The notes: a model not told the origin generated them from the sequence alone. Numbered from the stretch's first letter, positions 27,005 to 38,462 are shown. The stretch: 64,000 nucleotides of DNA from Aquimarina sp. BL5 (GCF_003443675.1 NZ_CP031963.1:5742501-5806500), one strand, 5' to 3'. Numbers and translations are program-made.

Positions 27005-29560
27005 TTAAGATTCTGCCGGCTTTTCGGCTTTCTTAATTTTAATTGTTAATTCATTGGAATCTTCATCTAGATCCATGAAAATACTGTCGCCTTCTTGCAA
27101 TTGAGCGCTAATAATTTCTTCTGCCAATGCATCTTCGATATACTTTTGAATCGCTCTTTTAAGAGGTCTTGCTCCATACTGTTTATCAAATCCTTTTTCA
27201 GTGATGTAGTCCTTTGCTTTTTCGCTTAGGCTTAAATCATATCCAAGATCGCTAATTCGTCCGTATAGTTTTTCTAACTCGATATCAATAATTTTATGGA
27301 TATCTTCACGCTCTAATGCGTTAAATACAATTACATCATCAACTCGATTTAAAAATTCTGGAGCGAATGCCTTCTTCAAAGCATTTTCAATAACACCTTT
27401 TGCATAACTGTCTGATTGAGTCTTTTTTGCGCTAGTTCCAAAACCAACGCCTTGTCCGAAATCTTTAAGTTTACGAGCTCCAATGTTAGATGTCATAATA
27501 ATGATTGCATTCCTGAAATCAATTTTTCGACCAAGGCTATCTGTTAAATATCCATCATCTAATACTTGTAGCATCATGTTGAATACATCAGGGTGCGCTT
27601 TTTCTATTTCATCCAATAAAATCACGGCATATGGTTTTCTTCTTACTTTTTCAGTAAGTTGTCCGCCTTCTTCGTAGCCAACATATCCTGGAGGAGCTCC
27701 AATAAGTCTGGAAACAGCAAATTTTTCCATATACTCACTCATATCTATACGAATAAGTGTGTCTTCGCTATCAAAAAGTTCTCTTGCAAGCACCTTGGCG
27801 AGTTGAGTTTTACCAACACCGGTCTGTCCTAGAAATATAAAGGATCCAATCGGTTTGTTAGGGTCTTTTAGACCTGCACGATTACGTTGAATTGCTTTAA
27901 CAACTTTAGAAACCGCATCATCTTGACCAATAACCTTTCCTTTTATGAGATTTGGTAATTCAGCAAGTTTGTTGCTTTCAGTTTGAGCGATACGATTAAC
28001 GGGTATACCGGTCATCATCGATACTACATCAGCTACGCTTTCCTCATCAACAATTTCTTTATGAAGTTTAGAATCTTTCTCCCATTGTTCTTGTGCTTGA
28101 GCTAATTCTTTTTCAAGATTTTTTTCATCATCTCTAAGCTTAGCAGCTTCTTCGTACTTCTGTTTTTTTACAACACTATTCTTAAGTTCTCTAACTTCTT
28201 CGAGCTTTTTCTCTAAGTCAAGAATCTTTTTAGGAACATCGATGTTTGTGATATGCACTCTTGATCCTGCTTCGTCTAAAGCATCTATAGCTTTATCCGG
28301 TAAAAAGCGGTCTGTCATGTATCTGTTAGTAAGCTTAACACATGCTTGAATCGCTGCATCAGTATAGCTTACATTATGATGTTCTTCATATTTTTCCTTT
28401 ATATTTTCAAGAATCTCTATAGTTTCTTCAATATTTGTAGGCTCTACTATAACTTTTTGGAAACGTCTTTCTAGAGCACCATCTTTTTCAATATATTGTC
28501 TATATTCATCTAAAGTAGTGGCTCCAATACATTGTATTTCTCCTCTAGCTAATGCGGGCTTAAACATATTAGAAGCGTCTAGACTTCCTGTAGCGCCACC
28601 AGCTCCTACAATTGTATGAATTTCATCTATAAAAAGAATGATATCATCATTTTTTTCTAATTCATTCATTACTGCTTTCATTCGCTCTTCGAACTGACCT
28701 CTATATTTTGTACCAGCCACTAGGCTAGCTAAATCTAGCGTTACCACGCGTTTGTCAAACAGTATTCGAGATACTTTTCGTTTAATAATCCTCAGCGCTA
28801 AACCTTCAGCAATAGCAGACTTTCCAACACCTGGTTCACCAATTAATAGTGGATTGTTTTTCTTTCTTCTACTAAGAATTTGGGAAACACGTTCTATTTC
28901 CTTTGTTCGCCCTACTACTGGATCTAGTTTTCCTTCTTCTGCCATAGCAGTTAAATCTCTACCGAAATTATCTAATACCGGAGTTTTAGATTTCTTATTG
29001 GCTTTAGTTCCGCCAGTTGGAGAGTTAAAAGGATTCTCTTTTGATGCATCCCCAGTCATATCATCGTCCTCAGAAAATGACTCTGCCTTTGGGTTTTCTA
29101 TATATTCTTCTTCGTTAGCAATCATAAATTTAAATTGATCTTTAACATTATCATAATCCACTTTTAGCTTATTTAAAAGCTTAGTCGTGGGGTCGTTTTC
29201 ATTTCTTAATATACATAATAACAAATGTGCAGTATTAATAGAAGAGCTTTGAAATAACTTTGCTTCTAAAAAAGTAGTTTTAAGTGCTCTTTCTGCTTGT
29301 CTTGTTAAATGTAAATTCTTTTTTTCATTTGTAGCTACTGCTACGTTAGGGTTTGCGGGGCTTAGAATTTCAACTTTTCTTCTCAAATTTGTTAAATCTA
29401 TATCTAACGCATCCAATATACTAATTGCTTTCCCACTTCCATCACGTAATAGTCCTAACATCAGATGTTCTGTGCCAATAAAATCGTGCCCTAATCTTAG
29501 CGCTTCCTCTTTACTGTATGCAATCACATCTTTGACTCTTGGTGAAAAATTGTCATCCAT
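27005..29560 (-). CDS. clpC: Clp protease ATP-binding subunit ClpC
   Basis: The 851 residues show: two Clp N-terminal repeats (1-150, starting [20 protein letters not shown]), AAA+ domain 1 with Walker [10 protein letters not shown] (about 241), the M-domain with a UVR motif ([20 protein letters not shown]), AAA+ domain 2 with Walker A GQTGVGKT (about 578) and the sensor-2 region [15 protein letters not shown]. It unfolds substrates for the ClpP protease and takes part in protein quality control. A -7-like box is found upstream. It is divergent from gyrA. Confidence 0.95.
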   Translation of the reverse strand: MDDNFSPRVKDVIAYSKEEALRLGHDFIGTEHLMLGLLRDGSGKAISILDALDIDLTNLRRKVEILSPANPNVAVATNEKKNLHLTRQAERALKTTFLEAKLFQSSSINTAHLLLCILRNENDPTTKLLNKLKVDYDNVKDQFKFMIANEEEYIENPKAESFSEDDDMTGDASKENPFNSPTGGTKANKKSKTPVLDNFGRDLTAMAEEGKLDPVVGRTKEIERVSQILSRRKKNNPLLIGEPGVGKSAIAEGLALRIIKRKVSRILFDKRVVTLDLASLVAGTKYRGQFEERMKAVMNELEKNDDIILFIDEIHTIVGAGGATGSLDASNMFKPALARGEIQCIGATTLDEYRQYIEKDGALERRFQKVIVEPTNIEETIEILENIKEKYEEHHNVSYTDAAIQACVKLTNRYMTDRFLPDKAIDALDEAGSRVHITNIDVPKKILDLEKKLEEVRELKNSVVKKQKYEEAAKLRDDEKNLEKELAQAQEQWEKDSKLHKEIVDEESVADVVSMMTGIPVNRIAQTESNKLAELPNLIKGKVIGQDDAVSKVVKAIQRNRAGLKDPNKPIGSFIFLGQTGVGKTQLAKVLARELFDSEDTLIRIDMSEYMEKFAVSRLIGAPPGYVGYEEGGQLTEKVRRKPYAVILLDEIEKAHPDVFNMMLQVLDDGYLTDSLGRKIDFRNAIIIMTSNIGARKLKDFGQGVGFGTSAKKTQSDSYAKGVIENALKKAFAPEFLNRVDDVIVFNALEREDIHKIIDIELEKLYGRISDLGYDLSLSEKAKDYITEKGFDKQYGARPLKRAIQKYIEDALAEEIISAQLQEGDSIFMDLDEDSNELTIKIKKAEKPAES

Positions 29561-29596
29561 ATAATTAGTTTCTTTCTTTTTCTGTGTTTTTACTAC

Positions 29597-29630
29597 TAAA
29601 TATAGTAATTTTTAAAATTACATTGGCAAA
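29597..29630 (-). promoter_or_regulatory. Candidate clpC promoter
   Basis: On the minus strand TTTG (29627-29630) is followed after 22 bases by TATATTTA (29597-29604), close to TTTG-spacer-TAnnTTTG, with a leader of about 30 bases. The last position of the -7 box deviates. Confidence 0.35.
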
Positions 29631-29795
29631 AACTATTCCTTTTAACCATCATTAACAGATAAGCTGACATAAATACCTTTTGTGTCATATTTCTTTATAT
29701 CTAAATAATGTTTTTTGAATAATTCAAAAAACAAATTTAAAGGATTATTAAGTTTTCTGAGTAAATAGACAAAAAAAGCATTAATAATCAAAATC

Positions 29796-29803
29796 TATAT
29801 TTG
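29796..29803 (+). promoter_or_regulatory. Candidate gyrA -7 element
   Basis: TATATTTG matches TAnnTTTG, 137 bases before the gyrA ATG. The rest of the 380-base clpC-gyrA gap holds no gene; the leader is AT-rich with no obvious strong hairpin. Confidence 0.45.
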
Positions 29804-29940
29804 TAGACTTATTAACTATATAGGTCGTTAAAGTTGTTAATAAATTACGTATATTATGAAGGGTATAGACAGTTAAAACCGTCTTAATTTACTTAAATTA
29901 GCCCGTTAAATAAAATCAATTTTAGAATAAAATAATTTTT

Positions 29941-32484
29941 ATGGCAGAAGGAGAAAAGCTAATACCTATCAATATAGAGGATGAGATGAAGTCTGCATAC
30001 ATCGATTATTCGATGTCAGTGATTGTATCACGAGCACTTCCGGATGTTAGAGATGGTCTTAAACCAGTACACAGAAGAGTTTTATATGGTATGTATGAGT
30101 TAGGTGTTAAAGCCGGTAGTGCTCATAAGAAATCAGCAAGAATTGTTGGTGAGGTTCTTGGTAAATACCACCCTCACGGTGATACATCGGTTTATGACAC
30201 AATGGTTCGTATGGCTCAAGAATGGAGTTTACGATATATGTTGGTAGATGGTCAAGGTAACTTTGGATCTGTAGATGGAGATAGTCCAGCAGCAATGCGT
30301 TATACAGAAGCAAGAATGCGAAAAATATCAGAAGATATGCTCGCGGATATTGACAAAGATACTGTTGATCATACATTTAATTTTGATGATACATTAAAGG
30401 AACCTACGGTTTTACCTAGTAGGGTGCCGGGATTACTGATTAATGGTGCTTCAGGTATTGCGGTAGGTATGGCTACAAATATGCCTCCTCATAATTTAAC
30501 TGAAGTCGTAGATGGAACTATTGCTTACATTGAGAATAATGATATCGAGATAGATGAGCTTATTCAGCATATTAAAGCACCAGATTTTCCTACCGGAGGT
30601 ATCATATATGGTTATGATGGGGTAAGAGAAGCTTTTAAAACTGGTAGAGGTAGGATCGTAATGCGTGCCAAAGCTAGTTTTGAAGAGGTTAATGGTAGAG
30701 AATGTATTATTGTGTCTGAAATACCTTATCAAGTGAATAAGGCAGATATGATAAAGAAGACTGCCGATCTTGTAAATGATAAGAAGATTGATGGTATTTC
30801 TACTATTAGAGATGAATCCGATAGAAAAGGAATGCGTATTGTTTATATCTTAAAAAGAGATGCAATACCTAATATAGTTCTTAATCTTTTATATAAATAT
30901 ACTGCTTTGCAGTCTTCATTTAGTGTTAATAATATTGCACTGGTAAATGGAAGACCACAGTTATTGAATGTAAAAGAAATGATTCATCATTTTGTCGAGC
31001 ATAGACATGAAGTTGTTGTGCGAAGAACAAGATATGAGTTAAGAAAAGCGGAAGAAAGAGCGCATATACTAGAAGGTCTGATCATTGCTTCTGATAATAT
31101 AGACGAAGTTATCAAATTGATTAGAGCGTCTTCTAATGCAGATGAAGCAAGGCAAAAACTTATTGATCGATTTAAACTCTCCGAAATACAGGCGAAGGCA
31201 ATTGTGGAAATGCGTCTACGTCAGTTGACAGGTCTGGAGCAGGATAAATTACGTGCTGAGTATGATGAGTTAATGAAAACTATTGAAGATCTTAAAGACA
31301 TTCTTGAGAAAAAAGAACGTCGAATGGATATCATTAAGGAAGAACTTATCGAAGTAAAAGATAAATATGGAGATGATCGTCGTTCTCAAATAGAATATGC
31401 AGGAGGAGATCTAAGTATTGAAGATATGATACCAAATGAGAAAGTAGTGATTACTATTTCTCATGCAGGTTATATTAAAAGGACTTCTCTTACAGAATAT
31501 AAGAAACAGAATAGAGGAGGAGTTGGTCAGAAAGGAAGTACTACGCGTAATGAAGATTTCCTAGAACATCTTTTTGTAGGTACCAATCATCAATATATGT
31601 TGTTTTTTACCCAAAAAGGGAAATGTTTCTGGATGCGAGTTTATGAAATCCCTGAAGGAAGTAAGACATCAAAAGGTAGAGCAATACAAAACTTGATCAA
31701 CATTGAGAGTGATGATAAGGTAAAAGCATTTATATGCACACAAGATCTGAAAGATGAAGAATACATTAATTCTCATTATGTCATAATGGCAACTAAAAAA
31801 GGTCAGGTGAAGAAAACTTCTCTAGAACAATATTCTAGACCGAGAACTAATGGTATAAACGCTATTACAATTAAGGATAATGATGAATTGTTAGAGGCAA
31901 AGCTTACTGATGGAAAAAGCCAGGTAATGCTTGCAGTTAAGTCTGGTAAAGCAATTCGTTTTGAAGAGGAGAAAACCAGGCCAATGGGACGTGGAGCATC
32001 AGGTGTGAGAGGTATTCGACTTGCAGATGATAAAGATGAGGTAATTGGAATGGTTGCTGTTAATGATATGGAAAGTAATATTCTAGTGGTTTCAGAAAAT
32101 GGTTATGGAAAGCGCTCTAAACTAGATGATTACAGGATTACCAACAGAGGAGGGAAAGGAGTGAAGACTATTTCCGTTACTGATAAAACAGGACAATTGG
32201 TAGCTATCAAAAATGTTACCGATGATGATGATCTTATGATTATCAATAAATCAGGTATTGCTATTAGATTGTCTGTAGAAGACTTAAGAGTAATGGGACG
32301 TGCTACTCAAGGAGTTCGTTTAATTAATTTAAAAGGTAAAGACTCTATTGCGGCAGTAGCTAAAGTAATGCATGATGATGATGATGTAGAAGATGTAGAT
32401 GATAATATTGAAGAAAATAATATATCTTTGCAAAATGATGGTGATGCTTCTGATGGCACGACTATTGATGAAACAAATGAATAA
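29941..32484 (+). CDS. gyrA: DNA gyrase subunit A
   Basis: The 847 residues start with [20 protein letters not shown]. The breakage-reunion domain has [17 protein letters not shown], the catalytic Tyr in [10 protein letters not shown] (Tyr121, equivalent to E. coli Tyr122), and the C-terminal beta-pinwheel carries a gyrase box-like element ([10 protein letters not shown]) needed for DNA wrapping, which separates it from ParC. The very acidic tail ([11 protein letters not shown]) is normal in the phylum. At the position equal to E. coli Ser83 there is Thr (Thr82), and Asp87 is kept. It supercoils DNA with GyrB. The TPR gene follows after 27 bases. Confidence 0.97.
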   Translation: MAEGEKLIPINIEDEMKSAYIDYSMSVIVSRALPDVRDGLKPVHRRVLYGMYELGVKAGSAHKKSARIVGEVLGKYHPHGDTSVYDTMVRMAQEWSLRYMLVDGQGNFGSVDGDSPAAMRYTEARMRKISEDMLADIDKDTVDHTFNFDDTLKEPTVLPSRVPGLLINGASGIAVGMATNMPPHNLTEVVDGTIAYIENNDIEIDELIQHIKAPDFPTGGIIYGYDGVREAFKTGRGRIVMRAKASFEEVNGRECIIVSEIPYQVNKADMIKKTADLVNDKKIDGISTIRDESDRKGMRIVYILKRDAIPNIVLNLLYKYTALQSSFSVNNIALVNGRPQLLNVKEMIHHFVEHRHEVVVRRTRYELRKAEERAHILEGLIIASDNIDEVIKLIRASSNADEARQKLIDRFKLSEIQAKAIVEMRLRQLTGLEQDKLRAEYDELMKTIEDLKDILEKKERRMDIIKEELIEVKDKYGDDRRSQIEYAGGDLSIEDMIPNEKVVITISHAGYIKRTSLTEYKKQNRGGVGQKGSTTRNEDFLEHLFVGTNHQYMLFFTQKGKCFWMRVYEIPEGSKTSKGRAIQNLINIESDDKVKAFICTQDLKDEEYINSHYVIMATKKGQVKKTSLEQYSRPRTNGINAITIKDNDELLEAKLTDGKSQVMLAVKSGKAIRFEEEKTRPMGRGASGVRGIRLADDKDEVIGMVAVNDMESNILVVSENGYGKRSKLDDYRITNRGGKGVKTISVTDKTGQLVAIKNVTDDDDLMIINKSGIAIRLSVEDLRVMGRATQGVRLINLKGKDSIAAVAKVMHDDDDVEDVDDNIEENNISLQNDGDASDGTTIDETNE

Positions 32485-32511
32485 AACAGAATCCCACAAA
32501 AAAAACAAGTA

Positions 32512-33786
32512 ATGAGAACTAAATTTATTATAGCATTTTTTCTAACTATAAGTGCTATTGGATTTTCACAAAAAAAAGGACTTAGGGCAGCAACAAAAGC
32601 ATTAAAGTCTGGTAATCTAGAAGTAGCAAATGATGCATTAAAAGCTGTAGAAGGACAGTTAGATATTGCAGATGAAAAAATGAAAGCGCAATTCTATTTG
32701 CTAAAAGGACAACTTGGAGCGGCATCTAAAGATAAGTCATTAGAAAAAATTGAAGATGCTGCAATGGCTTATGCTAAAGTTATAGAAATAGAAGAAGCAT
32801 CTGGTAGTAAAAAATATTCTGCACAAGCAGATACAGGAATCCAGACACTTCGTCAAGCTTTAATTGAAGAAGCAGTAGCAGATCAGAAAGCTGGTAAAAA
32901 TAAGGAAGCCGCAGATAAACTTTATTTAGGATATAAAACAAAGAAAACAGATACTTCGTATCTATATTTTGCTGCATCCAATGCGGTAAATGGAAAAGAT
33001 TATGATGCTGCTTTAAAATATTATAATGAGTTAGTGGATCTTGGATATAAAGGAGTTGAAGATCGTTTTACAGCTACTAATAAAGAAACTGGAGAAATAG
33101 ATAATTTCGATTCTAAACAATTAAGAGATTTCTCTGTTAAGGCGGGTACGCATATAAAGCCAGAAGCGTCTAAAACAGAATCTAGAAGGTCAGAGATTAC
33201 AAAAAACTTAGCGCTAATCTACATCAATCAAGGTAAAGATGAAGAAGCGATTAAGGCGATGGAAGCAGCTAAGAAAGAGAATCCTAACGATCCTGCTTTA
33301 ATGCAAGAAGAAGCTAATATGTTTTACAAATTAGGTAATATTGCTAAATATCAGGAATTAATGGAGAAGATAGTTGCAAATGATCCTGAAAATCCTAATC
33401 TACTTTATAATCTAGGAGTAAGTGCATCACGCCTTGGAGATAATGAAAAAGCGATAGAATACTATAAAAAAGCTTTAGAGGTAAAACCTGATTATGCTTC
33501 TGCACAAATAAATATAGCAGCGATTATTTTAAGTGGTGAGACTGCTCTTAATGAAGAAATGAATAGCTTAGGTACATCTAATGCTGATTATAAGAGATTT
33601 GATATTCTTAAAAAGCAAAAACAAGATTTATATAGAGATGCGATTCCATATTTAGAAGGTGCTTTAGAATCTAAGCCAGATAATGTTGATGCAGTTCGTA
33701 CTTTAATGCAGATTTTTTATCAATTAGATGATCCAAAAGCAGAGGACATGAAAAACAAACTTAAAGCTTTAGAAGGAGGTAATTAA
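32512..33786 (+). CDS. Exported TPR-repeat protein
   Basis: The 424 residues begin with a signal peptide (IIAFFLTISAIGFSQ). TPR motifs run through most of the chain; the clearest are NLALIYINQGKDEEAIKAME, LYNLGVSASRLGDNEKAIEY and the following YYKKALEVKPDYASAQINIA. It probably works as a periplasmic scaffold. It is 27 bases after gyrA with no terminator between, a pairing also seen in other flavobacteria, and ends in a strong terminator. Partner proteins are unknown. Confidence 0.85.
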   Translation: MRTKFIIAFFLTISAIGFSQKKGLRAATKALKSGNLEVANDALKAVEGQLDIADEKMKAQFYLLKGQLGAASKDKSLEKIEDAAMAYAKVIEIEEASGSKKYSAQADTGIQTLRQALIEEAVADQKAGKNKEAADKLYLGYKTKKTDTSYLYFAASNAVNGKDYDAALKYYNELVDLGYKGVEDRFTATNKETGEIDNFDSKQLRDFSVKAGTHIKPEASKTESRRSEITKNLALIYINQGKDEEAIKAMEAAKKENPNDPALMQEEANMFYKLGNIAKYQELMEKIVANDPENPNLLYNLGVSASRLGDNEKAIEYYKKALEVKPDYASAQINIAAIILSGETALNEEMNSLGTSNADYKRFDILKKQKQDLYRDAIPYLEGALESKPDNVDAVRTLMQIFYQLDDPKAEDMKNKLKALEGGN

Positions 33787-33811
33787 TCCAAAACTAAACT
33801 TTAATAATACT

Positions 33812-33847
33812 AAAAAGTGCGGATCAATTTTGATTCGCACTTTTTTT
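33812..33847. terminator. Terminator after the gyrA-TPR operon
   Basis: AAAAAGTGCG and CGCACTTTTT enclose an inner GATCAA/TTGATT pair; seven T follow. It also faces the convergent gene at 33870. Confidence 0.8.
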
Positions 33848-33869
33848 AATCATAATATGATAGAAAATT

Positions 33870-34280
33870 CTAATAGGAAGTTAGACTCTGTTCTAATAAT
33901 TGAATGTTACTATGTAGACGTTCTCTAACAATGCTCATCATCCTTTTGTTTAGAGCAGAAGAATTTTTTATATATGTCAAGTATTCATCTACAGTAAACT
34001 GACCTATAATCATTCCTTTCAGACTATTCCTTAATTTCATGTCCTTTTGAATAGCGTTATCAATATAAAGTAAGCGTTTTTCTAAAGTTAATTCATAAAA
34101 AGTGTTTTTTCTTTTTTTTATATAATTTCTGAAGACTTCAATTAATAATTCGCCCTGTAATTTGATTATGGGCCTGATTGTTTTGTTCTGAAATTGCTCG
34201 TCGTCCGACATGTTTTCAGAAACTCTTGCGTTTAAAATTTTTGGACGTATTGCCAGTAAATTGGATTCCCTGTTTTCCAT
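33870..34280 (-). CDS. Conserved hypothetical protein of Flavobacteriia
   Basis: The 136 residues are all-helical by composition, with recognisable conserved parts: LLAIRPKILNARVSEN, FQNKTIRPIIKLQGELLIE, LRNSLKGMIIGQFTVDEYLT and NKRMMSIVRERL. Homologues are often labelled glyoxalase in databases, but no metal-binding His/Glu pattern of glyoxalase I is present, so that name is not adopted. Function is unknown. It is a single gene between two terminators. Confidence 0.7.
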   Translation of the reverse strand: MENRESNLLAIRPKILNARVSENMSDDEQFQNKTIRPIIKLQGELLIEVFRNYIKKRKNTFYELTLEKRLLYIDNAIQKDMKLRNSLKGMIIGQFTVDEYLTYIKNSSALNKRMMSIVRERLHSNIQLLEQSLTSY

Positions 34281-34437
34281 AGTAAAGAATGTTTACTAAA
34301 AATACAGAATTGTTTCGTCCAAAATAGACTATAGTGTTTAGAGTTTTAAACCAGTTATGAACAAGGTTTTTATTATGGAATTGGTTGTCTTTTTATCTTT
34401 TTCTAAAAAAAATAAATATTGTATAGTCGTGTAATAA

Positions 34438-34466
34438 AAAAGAGCCCTTAAAAAAAGAGCTCTTTA
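34438..34466 (-). terminator. Terminator of the Asp-box repeat protein gene
   Basis: AAAGAGC pairs with GCTCTTT around an A-rich/CCTT loop; a T-run follows on the minus strand. Confidence 0.65.
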
Positions 34467-34487
34467 TATATATAAAACAGTTTACGT

Positions 34488-37400
34488 TTATTTACTAAGG
34501 TATTCTTCTTTTGATTTCGTTTTAATAGTTCCCGCATTATTCTTTTCTAAATACTTTTTATACTTAGCTAATTGCTTTGATTCTATTTTTTGATACTTAG
34601 TTTTTGCTTCGTTTAATCTATTTTCTAATACCTCTTTATTCTCTAGTTGTGATAAAGAAGGTTTTTCGAATAAGTTAGCTACATCACTATATAATGAAGC
34701 TAATTTCTCTCTTAGTTGTGGTTCTGCTTCCGCTACATAATTATCACCAGTGGTTACAACTAGTGATTCTTTTAGTGAATTCATTTCTGTAATTAGAGCA
34801 GAAGCAACTTTTGTTGCTTTTGGATCTCCTTTTTGTAGCTTTTCCGCATTATCAATTGTTTGGTCGATCTTGTATACTAAGTATGCTAAATCTTCCATAT
34901 CATTATAAAGTTCTTGAGTAGTTTTAAAATGAGATTCCCTTTCGGTATTCGTTACTACCGAATTTGGATCGTTTTGAAGTATAATAGAACTTTCATAAGA
35001 GTTTTTTCCTTTTTTGAGAACAACTTTATATGTTCCTGCAGCGGCTCTTGGAGAAGTGAAACCACCAGCTGTATATGACTTACCAGCTGCTACTTTAGGC
35101 GCTTTTGTTCTAAAATCCCAAGTGGCAATGTTGATGCCTTTGGATTTTCCAGGTACAAGAGAAGCAATTTCATTTCCATTTGTATCCTGAATAGACAAAG
35201 TCATTTTTCCAAAAGTGTGTCTCTTTTTCAAATAATAGATAATTTGACCAGAAGAGGAAGGGTTATTTCCTACGAATTGAAGCTCAGTGCTTCCTCCTCC
35301 AAAACCACCTTCTTCTTTTATTATAGCTGGTTTGGATGCAAAGAAATGCACATCTTTTTTTAACATTTCCTGATTAATTTGTCGTAACGGAGAAATATCA
35401 TCAATAATGATAATTCCTCTACCATGTGTACCTAATACAAGATCATTTGTCTTTTTCTGTAAGTCGATGAAATGAACGGCGGTTGCTGGCATATTATTGG
35501 TAAAACGAGACCAATTTTTTCCTCCATCTATAGTTATAAATAATCCGAACTCTGTACCTAAATATAATAAGTTCTCATTCTCATAATCTTCTTGAATATT
35601 TCTAGCAAACCCAATAATATCATCTGTAACAATGGATTTCCAAGTTTTTCCAAAATCAGAAGTTTTGTATACATATGGTTTCATATCGTTCTGCGCGTGA
35701 CCATCGAAAACTGCATATGCTGCTCCTTTAGAGTGATTACTTGCTTCTATATGATATACCCATGTGTTTTTAGGAACTCCTTGTATATTAGGTGTTGTAT
35801 TAGACCATGTTTTTCCTCCGTCTTGTGTTATTTGAACATTTCCGTCATCCGTTCCTACCCAAATTACTTTTTCATCCAAGGGTGATTCTGCAATTGTAAA
35901 AATTGTAGTATGTGTTTCTGCTCCCGACTTATCAGTAGAAATACCTCCAGATTCTTTATCTTGTTTTAATGGATCATTGGTAGTAAGATCTGGAGAAATA
36001 ATTTTCCAGTTGTCACCCATATCTCCACTTACATGAAGAAATTGACTACCCATATAAAATCTATCTGGTTGATGTTCGCTTATTGCCATGGGTGCGTTCC
36101 AGTTAAAACGAAGGTCTGCTTTCCCTTTTACTTGTAGAGGTTTTACGTTTTTGGTATTGTTTTTATCAATATCGTATCTCCAAACATTTTGGGCTCCTTG
36201 CATTTCGGAGTAAATAATTTTTTTTGTTGGGTGCCTAAGTACTCTAAAACCATCTCCAACACCTATCCGTTTCCAATCGCGAGCCTCTACACCTCCTGGA
36301 GAAGAAGATGGACCATACCAGGAACCGTTATCTTGTAATCCTCCATAAATATTATATGGTTCCTCATTATCAACGCTTATTTGATAGAATTGTGATAATG
36401 GTAGATTATCTACCATATCCATAGTGGATCCACCATCCCAACTTCTATAAACACCTCCATCGGTACCCACATACATTCTATCAGAATTGTTGATGTCAAA
36501 TGTAATATCGTGGATGTCTGCGTGCATGTTTCCAAGGTTTTTGAAAGTTTTTCCACCATCTCTCGAGATGGACCCAAATAAACCTCCCTTAGCCACAATA
36601 TCTGGGTTTTTAGGATCTACTACTATTCTTGCAAAGTAAAAAGGGCGTACAACAAGTCCAAAATCTCCATTAAGTAGTTTCCAGTTAGCACCAGCATCAT
36701 CAGAACGATATAAACCTTTATCTTCTTTGCTTTCTACAACTGCGTATACTATTTTTGGATTGGATGGTGCTACTGCTACTGCAAATCTCCCTAAATCTCC
36801 TTTAGGGAAACCATTATGAATTTTATTCCAGGTTTTTCCTGCATCAGTGGATTTATAAAGTGCGCTATTAGGTCCACCAGAATTGAAACTCCAAGCTGTT
36901 CTTCTAAATTCCCACATGGCGGCATATAGTGTATTAGGATCATTAGGATCCATAATTACTTCATTAGCACCAGTTCTTTGATTAATATATAAGATTTTTT
37001 CCCAAGTTTTTCCTCCATCGGTTGTTTTGTAGACTCCTCGATCTTCACTGTCACCCCATAAAGCACCTATGACACCTACATAAATTTCATTAGAATTCTT
37101 TGGGTTTATCTGAATACTACTAATTCGTTCAGAATTCTCGAATCCCATTTTTTTCCAATTTGCTCCACCATCAGTAGTTTTGTATAAGCCGTCTCCAACA
37201 GAAACACTGTTTCTTGTCCAGATTTCTCCAGTTCCTACCCAAACAGTATTATCAGGATCATTTGGATCAATAGAAACAGCACCTATAGACTGTGCATAAT
37301 CATCAAATATGGGAGCAAAACTAGCTCCTCCATTAGAAGATTTCCATACGCCACCACCAGCAGTACCTACGTATATAATTCTACTATTTGTTGGATGATT

Positions 37401-37556
37401 TTCTAAATCAATGACACGACCACTCATCAGTGCTGGTCCTATGTGTCTCGCTTCTAGCTTTCCGAAAAGTTCCTTGCCTTTTAGTACAATATCCTGAGCT
37501 TGTATTCCTAATGAAAATACAAGACTAAGCCCGGCTATTATAATTTTTTTATTCAT
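34488..37556 (-). CDS. Large exported Asp-box/BNR (VPS10-sortilin-like) beta-propeller protein
   Basis: The 1022 residues have a signal peptide (LVFSLGIQAQ) and many Asp-box repeats of the S/T-x-D-x-G-x-T-W type: KSSNGGASF, KTTDGGANWKK, KTTDGGKTWEK, KSTDAGKTWNK, RSDDAGANWK, SRDGGKTF, ITQDGGKTWSN, KTSDFGKTWKS, ITIDGGKNWSR. These form one or two beta-propellers (residues ~40-720), followed by a beta-sandwich (FASKPAIIKEEGGFGGG onward) and a helical C-terminus. Database relatives are called glycosyl hydrolase or sortilin-like; no sialidase arginine triad is evident, so an enzymatic role is not assured. It is likely periplasmic or secreted. Confidence 0.82.
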   Translation of the reverse strand: MNKKIIIAGLSLVFSLGIQAQDIVLKGKELFGKLEARHIGPALMSGRVIDLENHPTNSRIIYVGTAGGGVWKSSNGGASFAPIFDDYAQSIGAVSIDPNDPDNTVWVGTGEIWTRNSVSVGDGLYKTTDGGANWKKMGFENSERISSIQINPKNSNEIYVGVIGALWGDSEDRGVYKTTDGGKTWEKILYINQRTGANEVIMDPNDPNTLYAAMWEFRRTAWSFNSGGPNSALYKSTDAGKTWNKIHNGFPKGDLGRFAVAVAPSNPKIVYAVVESKEDKGLYRSDDAGANWKLLNGDFGLVVRPFYFARIVVDPKNPDIVAKGGLFGSISRDGGKTFKNLGNMHADIHDITFDINNSDRMYVGTDGGVYRSWDGGSTMDMVDNLPLSQFYQISVDNEEPYNIYGGLQDNGSWYGPSSSPGGVEARDWKRIGVGDGFRVLRHPTKKIIYSEMQGAQNVWRYDIDKNNTKNVKPLQVKGKADLRFNWNAPMAISEHQPDRFYMGSQFLHVSGDMGDNWKIISPDLTTNDPLKQDKESGGISTDKSGAETHTTIFTIAESPLDEKVIWVGTDDGNVQITQDGGKTWSNTTPNIQGVPKNTWVYHIEASNHSKGAAYAVFDGHAQNDMKPYVYKTSDFGKTWKSIVTDDIIGFARNIQEDYENENLLYLGTEFGLFITIDGGKNWSRFTNNMPATAVHFIDLQKKTNDLVLGTHGRGIIIIDDISPLRQINQEMLKKDVHFFASKPAIIKEEGGFGGGSTELQFVGNNPSSSGQIIYYLKKRHTFGKMTLSIQDTNGNEIASLVPGKSKGINIATWDFRTKAPKVAAGKSYTAGGFTSPRAAAGTYKVVLKKGKNSYESSIILQNDPNSVVTNTERESHFKTTQELYNDMEDLAYLVYKIDQTIDNAEKLQKGDPKATKVASALITEMNSLKESLVVTTGDNYVAEAEPQLREKLASLYSDVANLFEKPSLSQLENKEVLENRLNEAKTKYQKIESKQLAKYKKYLEKNNAGTIKTKSKEEYLSK

Positions 37557-37590
37557 AATTCATTTGATTGATTAGTAATTTATGTGAAAA

Positions 37591-37616
37591 AAAATCCCCA
37601 ACGAATTGGGGATTTT
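37591..37616 (-). terminator. Terminator of the LolA-fold-like gene
   Basis: AAAATCCCCAA pairs with TTGGGGATTTT around a CGAA loop, an 11-bp stem, followed by a T-run on the minus strand. Confidence 0.8.
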
Positions 37617-37633
37617 GAGTATATATGTATGGT

Positions 37634-38371
37634 TTATTTCTTTTCTGGGAAAGCAAATTTTGCACTATCAACTTCTGGGTTTAGTTTGATTTCTTTGAAG
37701 TTCATAGTTTGAAACTCACTTCCTACTGTAAACGGAAAATAAACTCCATTTACTTCTTGATAGTCGCTAATAGAAGACTTTATGGTTTGTCCTTTCATAG
37801 GACCTTGGTTCATTTGCGTCTCAATGATGATAGGTACAAAATTTTCTGTATCAAAATAATAGTGAACAATGTTAGGTAGAGATTGACCATCTACTATAAT
37901 TGGATCTTTGGTCATTTTTATTTTAAAAGTTTCGGTTCCATCAACAGTTTCTTTTCCAACTAATTCGATGCTGTATCCTTTTTCCTTATAATTTAAAAAT
38001 GGATCCGGGAAATCTTTAGTTTGCTTTTTCATATTTTCTGTAGCTTCACTATCACTTTTCTCAGCTTCCATGGTCATTTGGTTTCTCTGCCAAGAGGTTT
38101 CTCCATCAAACGCAGACCATACCATACGATTTCCTTGTAATTCTATAGTAACCAATTGTTTTCCATCTTTTGTAGATACTTGTTCAAAAGGAATTTCCAT
38201 TCCTTGCATTTTCATAACCCCAACCATTTCTACACTTTCTAGTTTTTCCCAGTTTTCTTTTCCTCCAGTGTTTTCTAGATAATTTGCTACAATTTCATCA
38301 GCCGTTTGGGCACTTGCTGGAGCAATAATTGCGATAATTAAACCTACTATTAATGATTTTAAAGTATTCAT
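37634..38371 (-). CDS. Exported LolA-fold-like (outer-membrane lipoprotein sorting-like) protein
   Basis: Start chosen at the ATG at 38371 (MNTLKSLIVGLI) because the 13 residues before it do not look like a signal peptide. About 245 residues: signal peptide ending PASAQ, ADEIVANYLENTGGKENWEK, then a run of strands (VEMVGVMKMQGMEIPFEQV, YSIELVGKETVDGTETFKIK, VHYYFDTENFVPIIIETQ, DYQEVNGVYFPFTVGSEF) as in LolA/LppX-type half-barrels. Such proteins carry lipid or lipoprotein cargo in the periplasm; the real ligand is unknown. It has its own terminator. Confidence 0.75.
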   Translation of the reverse strand: MNTLKSLIVGLIIAIIAPASAQTADEIVANYLENTGGKENWEKLESVEMVGVMKMQGMEIPFEQVSTKDGKQLVTIELQGNRMVWSAFDGETSWQRNQMTMEAEKSDSEATENMKKQTKDFPDPFLNYKEKGYSIELVGKETVDGTETFKIKMTKDPIIVDGQSLPNIVHYYFDTENFVPIIIETQMNQGPMKGQTIKSSISDYQEVNGVYFPFTVGSEFQTMNFKEIKLNPEVDSAKFAFPEKK

Positions 38372-38418
38372 TGTTAAATTTTTTATTGTTGTTACTGTAA
38401 AGTTAGTCATTCGAATCT

Positions 38419-38426
38419 TATTTTTG
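38419..38426 (+). promoter_or_regulatory. Candidate -7 element for the DUF72 gene
   Basis: TATTTTTG matches TAnnTTTG, 36 bases before the ATG at 38463. Confidence 0.45.
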
Positions 38427-38462
38427 TTACACTATTTATGGTAATCTTTTTAAATAAAAGTT

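Noticed and set aside
33870..34280. Glyoxalase annotation for the 136-residue protein
   Set aside because: No metal ligands or beta-alpha-beta-beta-beta pattern of glyoxalase I; it appears all-helical. Kept as conserved hypothetical.
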